Assembly (NCBI GenBank): GCA_002432565.1 | Contig: DJFP01000213.1 | Location: 1-6,689, forward strand | Length of the DNA: 6,689 nucleotides | Direction: 5' to 3' | Source of the DNA: Flavobacteriales bacterium UBA5869 | GTDB taxonomy: Bacteria; Bacteroidota; Bacteroidia; Flavobacteriales_D; Crocinitomicaceae | Part shown: positions 1-6,300 of the stretch, piece after piece | Position numbering within the stretch: the stretch's first letter is position 1 | Layout: every line of letters begins with the position of its first letter | The notes under the pieces: model-generated | Told to the model about the DNA's origin: nothing | What the model saw: only the letters and a program-made list of their open reading frames with translations | Database searches by the model: none | Translations under genes and position numbers: made by a program

Positions 1-287
1 TTTGTAGGAATAGGAACTTGTTCAAACGTTTCGTTATTCATGAAGATAAAGTTGTCATCTTCCTGGTACAAGTACTGGTATTCGCGGTTTTCTACACGAA
101 CGATGTCAATTTTGTGACCGGCAGAGAATGTATTGTCAATTACTTTTCCGGATTCGATCACACGCATCTTCGTACGAACGAAAGCCGGTCCCTTACCAGG
201 TTTTACATGCTGGAATTCAATGATCTGACTGATTTTGTCGTTGAATCTGATACACAGTCCGTTTCGAATATCTGCGGTAGTTGCCAT
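1..287 (-). CDS. efp: Elongation factor P, N-terminal half (cut by window edge)
   Basis: This is translation elongation factor P, which binds between the P and E sites of the ribosome and relieves stalling at consecutive prolines. Reading leftward from the ATG at 287-285, 95 codons are present of a family length of about 185-190; the rest lies beyond position 1. The protein opens MATTADIRNGLCIRF. It shows the family loop HVKPGKGPAFVRTK at residues 27-40, whose Lys32 matches the lysine (Lys34 in E. coli) that carries the post-translational modification in many bacteria. It also has the domain I/II junction motif FMNNETFEQ at about residues 82-90. Which modification is used here, if any, cannot be told. 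The start is supported by alignment with the family N-terminus. There is no Shine-Dalgarno sequence; the leader is A-rich. It diverges from the tat gene. Confidence 0.97.
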   Translation of the reverse strand, partial: MATTADIRNGLCIRFNDKISQIIEFQHVKPGKGPAFVRTKMRVIESGKVIDNTFSAGHKIDIVRVENREYQYLYQEDDNFIFMNNETFEQVPIPT

Positions 288-312
288 GCTTCTTTTTTAA
301 TGTTTTTGGGCG

Positions 313-320
313 CAAATATA
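313..320 (-). promoter_or_regulatory. Candidate Bacteroidota -7 promoter box for efp
   Basis: On the minus strand this reads TATATTTG, a perfect match to the Bacteroidota sigma-A -7 consensus TAnnTTTG. It lies about 25 nt upstream of the efp ATG, which would give a leader of roughly 20 nt. About 26 bp further upstream the sequence is T-rich, but no clean TTG -33 element is visible, so support comes from the -7 box and its position only. Confidence 0.4.
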
Positions 321-398
321 ACCAAATTATCATCTAAAAAACGATTAAAAATTAACGTTTCCTAAGACAATCTGCTAGGATAGCTCAATTAAATCGAT

Positions 399-406
399 TA
401 CTTTTG
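399..406 (+). promoter_or_regulatory. Candidate Bacteroidota -7 promoter box for the tat gene
   Basis: The plus strand reads TACTTTTG, a perfect TAnnTTTG match, ending 8 nt before the ATG at 415. If it is used, transcription would begin within a few bases of the start codon, giving a leaderless or nearly leaderless mRNA. No convincing -33 TTG is present about 26 bp upstream. The short eight-base motif could occur by chance in this A/T-rich stretch. Confidence 0.33.
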
Positions 407-414
407 TTGTCATT

Positions 415-834
415 ATGACAGTTTTACCCTTATTTCTTAGTGATGTCGGCGGTTCTGAAATCGTTTTGATCTTACTGGTTATATTGATGTTTTTTGGTTC
501 TAAAAGCATCCCGGGAATTGCCCGTACTATGGGTAAAACGATGCATCAGATCAGGCAGGCTTCACAAGACGTTCAAAATGAGATTAAAAAATCAGCGGGT
601 GACGTAAAAACTGATTTTGATCTTCAGAAAATGGTTCGGGAAACAACAGATATTATCGAAAAACCGCTTTTGGAAGAATCCGTGAAAATGGATCAGATTA
701 TTCAAACCCCAACCCAATTCTCCAAGCCTTTCGGGATGCCAAATCCTTCATCACCGGCAGTCGATGTCCCGGATGCAAATCCAACACTGGACCAACCGGT
801 TGAAGAACCGAATAAAGATTTAGCGCAGGAATAA
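415..834 (+). CDS. tatA: Twin-arginine translocase subunit, TatA/TatB family
   Basis: This is a small single-span membrane protein of the TatA/TatB/Hcf106 family, which helps form the pore that exports folded proteins with twin-arginine signals. Visible features are a short N-terminus, a transmembrane helix at about residues 14-27, the hinge F27-G28, then SKSIPGIARTMGK, matching the family pattern FGxxKLPxLxRxxGK and starting the amphipathic helix (to about residue 60). A Glu at position 15, twelve residues before the hinge, occupies the place of Gln8 of E. coli TatA and Glu8 of TatB. The 139-residue length and long polar, proline-rich tail (about residues 95-139) exceed a typical TatA and are closer to TatB, so the A/B assignment is uncertain. 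No tatC is adjacent. The gene stands alone, divergent from efp, and ends just before a palindrome. Confidence 0.9.
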   Translation: MTVLPLFLSDVGGSEIVLILLVILMFFGSKSIPGIARTMGKTMHQIRQASQDVQNEIKKSAGDVKTDFDLQKMVRETTDIIEKPLLEESVKMDQIIQTPTQFSKPFGMPNPSSPAVDVPDANPTLDQPVEEPNKDLAQE

Positions 835-846
835 AATATTGCAACA

Positions 847-886
847 ATAAACAGTAGGGCGCGATTAATCGCGCCCTACTGTTTAT
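847..886. repeat. Perfect 40-bp palindrome, copy 1; possible bidirectional terminator
   Basis: This is a perfect inverted repeat with two 20-base arms and no unpaired spacer. The left arm is ATAAACAGTAGGGCGCGATT and the right arm is its reverse complement. It lies between the convergent tat and GAD-like genes, ending one base before the TAA of the latter (888-890). Such a stem could terminate transcription from both sides, although neither flank has a good run of T. A second copy with the same core lies at 1483-1520, so it is better seen as a dispersed REP-like palindromic element that may also act as a terminator. Confidence 0.9.
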
Positions 887-887
887 A

Positions 888-1454
888 TTAACTTGTCATT
901 TGAAATACCAAATCCAGGTAAACCTGTGCGTTTCCTTTTTGCAGGTATTCGACTTCTTCGGCTCCTCCGAATGCCAGAATGGGAACAAAAGTAAATACTT
1001 CGTGTTTTTCCAGTTTTCCAAGTTGTTTGAATGCTTCGGTAAAGAGTTTTTCGCGCAGCCAAATACTACGGTCTTCTTCGTCTAACAAAAGATCTTCAAG
1101 GAAACCCTTCATGCTCCAAATCAGCGTTTTGATCTCACGGTACTGAATATCAATGATGCAGACATCTTCATCTACTTCCGTCAGTCTCCGGTAATAGAAT
1201 AGTTCACCGAATGCGCTGATTGCAAACGGGACATAATTCGAAACTTCTCTTCCCAGCCATGTCCATAAACTGTCTTCAAAATCTGCCGGGTTCACAAATT
1301 CGATCAGTCCGTTGTTGTATTTTCCGAATCCACTGGTTTTCCAGATCTCAATCAAGGATTCCGGGATTTTGTCCTGGTAGCGTTCGATTGTCTCTGCGGA
1401 TGCAGGAACACAATCTGCATCGGGTTTGTAGTGAGTGTTGAATTTTTCGAGCAT
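888..1454 (-). CDS. GAD-like / DUF1851 domain protein, Tdi1-type immunity candidate
   Basis: A 188-residue soluble protein with no signal peptide or membrane span. Residues about 1-110 resemble the GAD-like domain. They include IPESLIEIWKTSGFGKYNNGL (residues 30-50), followed by VNPADF at 54-59 and VPFAISAFGELFYYR at 75-89, with IIDIQYREI at about 100-108 as the usual beta strand. Residues about 150-185 contain FVPILAFGGAEEVEYLQKG, resembling the C-terminal DUF1851 domain, which is found in Tdi1, the immunity protein of an Agrobacterium type VI DNase effector. By family it may neutralise a toxin or act as an orphan immunity protein, but no toxin or secretion gene is visible nearby and many homologues are uncharacterised. 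The start at 1454 is the first Met before the conserved region and has no Shine-Dalgarno sequence. The gene is bracketed by two near-identical palindromes. Confidence 0.8.
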   Translation of the reverse strand: MLEKFNTHYKPDADCVPASAETIERYQDKIPESLIEIWKTSGFGKYNNGLIEFVNPADFEDSLWTWLGREVSNYVPFAISAFGELFYYRRLTEVDEDVCIIDIQYREIKTLIWSMKGFLEDLLLDEEDRSIWLREKLFTEAFKQLGKLEKHEVFTFVPILAFGGAEEVEYLQKGNAQVYLDLVFQMTS

Positions 1455-1482
1455 GGTTTTATGAATTGTGAATTTGGTTTTA

Positions 1483-1520
1483 ATACAGTAGGGGCGCGAT
1501 TAATCGCGCCCCTACTGTAT
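1483..1520. repeat. Perfect 38-bp palindrome, copy 2
   Basis: This is a perfect inverted repeat with two 19-base arms; the left arm is ATACAGTAGGGGCGCGATT. It shares the core CAGTAGGG..CGCGATTAATCGCG..CCCTACTG with the copy at 847-886, differing by one extra G in the left arm and the matching extra C in the right arm, so pairing is kept. It lies in the 80-bp gap between two leftward genes, 14 bp past the stop of the membrane-protein gene and 28 bp before the start of the GAD-like gene. It could terminate the former or attenuate readthrough into the latter, but no strong T-tract follows on the minus strand. Confidence 0.9.
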
Positions 1521-1534
1521 GATATAATTATTAC

Positions 1535-2074
1535 TTAATCTTCGTCCTGGTAGGTGTTTTCCTTCAACTTGAAGTCTTTTCGGATTTCAGGGTGTGAGAT
1601 CTCGCCGCCGGAATTCCCCACTTCTTTTGCAAAATAAGCTGCAATTACACCAATAATCAGCACAATAATGGATGCGGGCATTGCCATTGATTTCTTCTTA
1701 AATTCCAGGAATAGTGCGATAATGGATAAAGCCATGATTCCCCACATGATCGGCATTAGTTCTTCCGCATGTTCTTCGTGGATATGGATCAATGTTTCGG
1801 TTTCTTCGCTGTTTTCCAGAGTTTGCTGGATGGCATCCGGACAGTCCTGAGAAATGGTACGTTGTTCTACGGCTTCTTCCACAAAGTGTTCGGCACCTTC
1901 ACCGGTTGCGTCTGAAATTTGGGCAGTGATCCCGGCGATGATAAAAAGCAATAGCCCGACTCTCCTTGTTACTGTGGATTTTGCAAGTATCCCGATTAGA
2001 AGAACTATGATTCCAAGAATTAATCCGATAATCGGAAAATGGTTAATAATTAAGTGCGAATGTGCTGCGTTCAT
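1535..2074 (-). CDS. Four-helix membrane protein, DUF2231-like
   Basis: A 179-residue inner-membrane protein of unproven function. Hydrophobic helices are predicted by eye at about residues 13-31, 38-55, 108-124 and 130-149, giving two hairpins joined by an acidic, His-containing segment (56-107, with His97, His99 and His102). The start HSHLIINHFPIIG resembles the HFPI motif of DUF2231 proteins, which have been suggested to bind haem. A related motif follows each hairpin: GEGAEH at 58-63 and GNSGGEISH at 153-161, both of G-x-G-A/G-E..H type, suggesting an internal duplication. Conserved-looking His12, His63 and His161 could bind haem or metal; this is inference. The start at 2074 sits at a family-like N-terminus without a Shine-Dalgarno sequence. 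A one-mismatch -7 box (minus strand TATTTTCG, 2092-2099) lies just upstream. It follows the oxidoreductase gene on the same strand after 77 bp. Confidence 0.8.
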   Translation of the reverse strand: MNAAHSHLIINHFPIIGLILGIIVLLIGILAKSTVTRRVGLLLFIIAGITAQISDATGEGAEHFVEEAVEQRTISQDCPDAIQQTLENSEETETLIHIHEEHAEELMPIMWGIMALSIIALFLEFKKKSMAMPASIIVLIIGVIAAYFAKEVGNSGGEISHPEIRKDFKLKENTYQDED

Positions 2075-2119
2075 AAGAGTTTAATTTGGCTCGAAAATAC
2101 AAGAATAAAATGAAAATCT

Positions 2120-2157
2120 GACTGACCATTTCGTTGAAATACATGGATTTTTCAGTC
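2120..2157 (-). terminator. Candidate bulged-hairpin terminator of the oxidoreductase gene
   Basis: The arms GACTGACCAT (2120-2129) and ATGG..TCAGTC (2143-2146 and 2152-2157) pair around a five-base bulge, with a small inner hairpin ATTTC-gtt-GAAAT at 2128-2140 as an alternative. On the minus strand the stem begins in the last codons and stop of the oxidoreductase and is followed by a T-rich stretch (AGATTTTCATTTT). The bulge and interrupted T run make it imperfect. Confidence 0.33.
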
Positions 2158-3288
2158 GTTCAGAATGCGGGCAAGTCTTTCGCCTATTAATGAGCCGATT
2201 GCAACGCCCATTCCGCCAAGACGTACACCAACAGCAGTGTTTTGCCCGATTTTCTCAATGACAGGCCCTTTTTCTGTTCCAACTCCCATTGTTCCGGACC
2301 ATCTGTAGTCAATCGAAAACCTTGTATCCGGGATAATTTGCTCTCTGAGCAGTTTTTCCAAAGCGTTTTGGATCAGGTTTGTCTGGTTTAAATCAAAGGT
2401 GTTTTCCGCTTTGAAGTCCAGGTTCCTTCCCCCGCCGAATAAAATACGGTTTCCAACATTCCGGAAGTAATAATAGCCTTTGTCTAAGTGGAAAGTTCCT
2501 TTTACCGGAAGGTTCTTGATCTCAGAAGTAACTAAAACCTGTGCTCTTGCTGGTTCCACAGCTAATTTCGGCAACAGTTTTTTAGCGAATCCATTGATGG
2601 TGATTCCTGCTTTTTTGGCTCGGATTTCCCCGTAATTTGTTTCAAGAATTACCCCGTTTTGATCGGAATGAATTTGAAGAACCTCAATTCCGTTTAATAC
2701 AATGATCCCGTTTTTTGCCAGGTCTTTTTGGGTTGCCAAAAGTAGTTTTCCGGTATCAATCGCACCTTCCAGCCGATTGAAATAACCGCCTTTAAAACTT
2801 TTGAAACCAAATTTTCCATTCACATTTTTCTCGAAGGAATAACAATTTTTTTGACCGGTTATAAATTCGATCTGCCGGTTCAAATAATCCAGTTTCGGAT
2901 GATAAACGGCTAAATCTTCTTCTCCGGTAATCAGGTCGTAAGAACCGCAATTCTCATAATTCAAATCTTCTTTTGAAAAGCGTTGCAGCAAGCGTTCCAA
3001 GCCTTCGTAGCGCAATTTCACCGTGTTCCAAACGCTTTCTTCAGAAACGTTTTCGAGGTCGTCCAAAAGTTCTGTTACACTTCCGAAGCATGCAAATCCG
3101 GCATTTTTTGTACTGGCTCCGAGGGGCAGATAACTGCGTTCCAGGATCGCAATTTTTGCATCCGGATTTCCCCTTCTCAGTTCCAGAGCGCATGCGGAGC
3201 CTACTATTCCACTTCCAACTATCAGGAAATCAATATTTTCCAGAAGCGTAACTTTTTCCCAAAAACTGAGTTGTTTAAATTGAATCAT
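2152..3288 (-). CDS. FAD-dependent oxidoreductase, DAO (glycine/D-amino-acid oxidase) family
   Basis: A 378-residue flavoenzyme of the DAO superfamily, which oxidises amines or amino acids through FAD. The N-terminal Rossmann fold begins at about residue 19, with the FAD-binding glycines G25-S-G27-I-V-G30 and the acidic residue Glu50 at the end of the second strand (AILER) for the ribose. Next comes LPLGASTKNAGFACFGS (54-70), a flavin-contacting segment typical of the superfamily and, in this exact form, of a Bacteroidota clade. The C-terminal FAD site is RWSGTMG (329-335) and VGVRLGGMGVAIG (353-365). The substrate cannot be read from sequence and no metabolic gene is nearby. No signal peptide or membrane span is evident, so a cytoplasmic location is likely. 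The start at 3288 leaves an 18-residue leader (QLSFWEK..) that I recall as conserved in relatives. It diverges from the TPR gene across 104 bp. Confidence 0.92.
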   Translation of the reverse strand: MIQFKQLSFWEKVTLLENIDFLIVGSGIVGSACALELRRGNPDAKIAILERSYLPLGASTKNAGFACFGSVTELLDDLENVSEESVWNTVKLRYEGLERLLQRFSKEDLNYENCGSYDLITGEEDLAVYHPKLDYLNRQIEFITGQKNCYSFEKNVNGKFGFKSFKGGYFNRLEGAIDTGKLLLATQKDLAKNGIIVLNGIEVLQIHSDQNGVILETNYGEIRAKKAGITINGFAKKLLPKLAVEPARAQVLVTSEIKNLPVKGTFHLDKGYYYFRNVGNRILFGGGRNLDFKAENTFDLNQTNLIQNALEKLLREQIIPDTRFSIDYRWSGTMGVGTEKGPVIEKIGQNTAVGVRLGGMGVAIGSLIGERLARILND

Positions 3289-3392
3289 TGCAGTGAAAAT
3301 GAACTTTTTTTACCGATATTTGTATGAATATACGCAGCGAATTTAAACCAAAATCAATTTCGGTTGTACTACGACTAGAATAAACTAAAAAC
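3289..3392. other. Divergent intergenic region, no clear promoter
   Basis: These 104 bp must hold promoters for both the oxidoreductase (leftward) and the TPR gene (rightward). Only one-mismatch -7 boxes are visible: GATATTTG on the plus strand at 3315-3322, which would give a leader of about 65 nt, and TGATTTTG on the minus strand at 3349-3356. Neither has a clear TTG element at the proper distance. The sequence before the ATG at 3393 is A-rich (AATAAACTAAAAAC) with no Shine-Dalgarno sequence. Confidence 0.35.
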
Positions 3393-6300
3393 ATGAGAGT
3401 GAAACTCCTTATTTTAATTTCCTTTTTCTTTCTGACCAACCTGGTTTTTGGACAGATTGATATGAATTTCTTCATTAAAACTACCAACTATACCACAGGT
3501 AAGAAGGAATCCGGTGTTACAGTAAAGCTAATGGAGGGCTCAAGTACTGTGTCTACCATGACTACAGACGCTTCAGGTGAAGTGAAGTTATTGCTCAAAG
3601 CCGGGAAGAAGTATAAAGTCGAAGTATCAAAAGCCGGAAAGGTTTCCCGCTTATTGAATATCAATGTTTCCAATGTAAACGACGAATTACTCCAGGGAAC
3701 CTCCAAGCCGGAAGGCCAGGCTCAAATTTCCCTGTTCGATGAACAACCGAATGTCGATTACAGCTACATCAAAACCAACCCCATCACAGAATTCTACTTT
3801 GATGGTCAGAATACCGTTTTGCAGTACGACCAGATCCTTGCCGATAAAATGGCTAAGAAGATCGAGAAAATCATGAAGGATGCGGAAGGTGCTCAAAAAC
3901 AGGGGGAAGCAAATTACAATTCAATCATCAAGCAGGCAGATGCTCTGTTTACAGCTAAGAAATACGAAGAAGCCTTAACTCAATATGAGGCAGCTACAAA
4001 AATCAAAGGGAAAGAAGCTGAAAAACATCCGAATGACCGAATTATTGAAATTGATGGAATTTTAAAAGCTGCGAAATCCGCCAATCTTGCAAATGCGCAG
4101 TTGGATAGCGAGTACAAGGCTTTGATTGCTTCAGCTGATGCATTAAGAGACCAGAAAAAATATACGGAAGCTATTGCGAGGTATAACGAAGCTCTTGGTA
4201 AAAAACAGGAACAGTACCCGAAAGATGAAATTGCGAAAGCAGAACTAGCCATTGAAACTGCTAAGAAAGACGAAGAAAACAAAGCGAAATACGATGCAGC
4301 TATGAAAGCCGGAGACGGGTTTTATGGTCAAAAAAGTTGGATGGCTGCACGCGATAAATACAAAGAAGCGTTAAAGATCAGACCGGGTGATGCTGCAGCG
4401 ACTGCGAAACTGGCTGATTTGGACGGCAAACTGAATGCCCAAAAAGCAGAACAGGACAAGAAACAAAAATACAACGATGCAGTTGCAGCCGGTGATGCTT
4501 TAATGGGAGAGGAAAAATGGTCTGAGGCAGTTGCCAAATACCAGGAAGCTTTGACCTTTGAATCTTCGGCAACCTATCCGAAGGACAAAATTGCAGAAGC
4601 AAAAGTCAAGTTGGATGAGATTGCGAAAGCAAACGCCCTGAAAGAGCAAATCACCAAATTACTGACGGAAGGAAATACGGCTCTTACGGCAAAACAATAT
4701 CCGGGAGCAAAAGCTAAGTTCGAGCAGGTCTTGACTTTGGATAAAGATAATGCTGAGGCGAAGGCAAAAATAGAAGAGGTTAATAAACAATTGGAATTTG
4801 AAAAGGCAAATGCGGAGAAAATTGCAAAAGCCAAACAATTGGTAGTAGAAGGTGATGCTTTAGACAAAACCATGAAGTATGCCGATGCGAAAGCAAAATA
4901 CCAGGAATCCATTGCTTTGATCCCGGATGCGGCTGTTCAGGCTAAGATTGATGCTGTGGACGCAAAAATTCTGGCAGAAAGCAAGAAAGCTGAAAATAAG
5001 GCGAAATTTGATCAGGCAATTACGGATGGTGATGCTGCTTTGGCGGCTTCGAACTTTGAAACAGCTAAAAAGAAGTACGAAGAAGCTCAATTGCTTGATG
5101 CTGCTTCACAAGTGCCAAAGCAAAAACTGATCGAGCTTGGTAAAAAAGAGGCCGCTGCGAATGCTGAGAAAGATAAGAACCAAAAATACCAGGAAGCATT
5201 TAATGCAGGTATGGCAGCGTTGAGTTCGAAGGATTACGCAACGGCTAAAGAGAAATTCCTTGCAGCAACTACGATTGATAATACGAAGAAAGAGGCAAAG
5301 GATAAGCTGGATGAAGTAACCAAGATCCTTGCTGATAATGCGCAGGCCGCAGCTCAGAAAGATAAATACGATGCCGCTGTGAAAGCGGGGACCGATTTAT
5401 TGGGGCAAAACAAGCTGGCAGAAGCAAAGAAGAAATTTGAAGAAGCTTCTGTTTTAGATCCGGCACAAACACTTCCGAAAGAAAAAATCCAGGAAATTGA
5501 CGGATTGATGGCAAAAGCAGACAAGGAAAAGCAAATTAACCAATTGTTGACGGAAGGTTCTGCTGCTTTGTCCAAAAAAGACCTGAACGGAGCTAGAGGA
5601 AAATTCCAGCAGGTGCTGGCTTTGGATCCATCGAACAATACTGCTTCTGAAAAAATGACAGAGATCCTGAAGCTGGAAAATGATCAGGCAAGTGAAGCTC
5701 AAAAACAAGCTGCCTTTGATAAGCTTAAAGGAGAAGGAATGGCGTTCCAGAACCAAAATAAATACGCAGAAGCAAAGCAAAAATACCTGGAAGCGAAAGC
5801 AATCAAGGAAGACGAAGAGGTAGCGAAAGCAATTGTTTGGTGTGATAAGAAAATTGCAGAAGAGCTCAAAGATGCTGAACTAAATAAAAAGTACAACGCT
5901 GTTCTAACCGAAGCAAAAGAGTTGGAGGCAGCCAAAAAATACGACGAGGCAATCGTGAAATACGGAGAGGCTTTGGCGGTAAAGAGCAATGAACAGGAAC
6001 CGAAGAACCGCATTGAAGCAATCAAAGCATTAAAACTTCAAAATGCCGAGCAGCAGAAAGTGGAAGAAGAATACCAGGCTGCTTTGAAAAAAGGAGATGA
6101 CCTGGTTCTGGCAAAAAAATATACGGATGCAATCCAGGCATACAATTCTGCTTTGGTACTCAAACCTTATGAGAAACTACCGGTTGAAAAAGCAGATGCA
6201 GCGAAAAAGCTGGCTGAACAGGAAACATTCGATGGTGATCAGGCATATCAAAAGATTATTGATGTAGGAAATAAGGCTTTTGACGAAAAGAATTATGTGA

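Noticed and set aside
18..365. Plus-strand open frame opposite efp
   Set aside because: It is antisense to the unmistakable EF-P coding sequence and shows no family features.
360..380. Short inverted repeat TCCTA..TAGGA upstream of the tat gene
   Set aside because: Five-base arms with a 10- to 11-base gap are expected by chance and no regulator is suggested.
900..1441. Plus-strand open frames at 900-1085 and 1220-1441
   Set aside because: Both are antisense to the GAD-like gene, which has coherent domain motifs; the opposite frames have none.
847..1520. Reading the two palindromes as a two-repeat CRISPR or as IS terminal repeats
   Set aside because: There is no array of regular spacers, no transposase between them, and no target-site duplication visible at the flanks.
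1668..2084. Plus-strand open frames opposite the membrane-protein gene
   Set aside because: The minus-strand frame has four membrane helices and conserved motifs; these are shadows.
2973..3327. Plus-strand open frames at 2973-3251 and 2983-3327
   Set aside because: Antisense to the FAD-binding N-terminus of the oxidoreductase, with no recognisable product.
3275..3487. Minus-strand 70-codon frame across the divergent intergenic region
   Set aside because: It overlaps the 5' end of the oxidoreductase in another frame and the signal peptide of the TPR protein on the other strand; low-complexity, basic sequence with no support.
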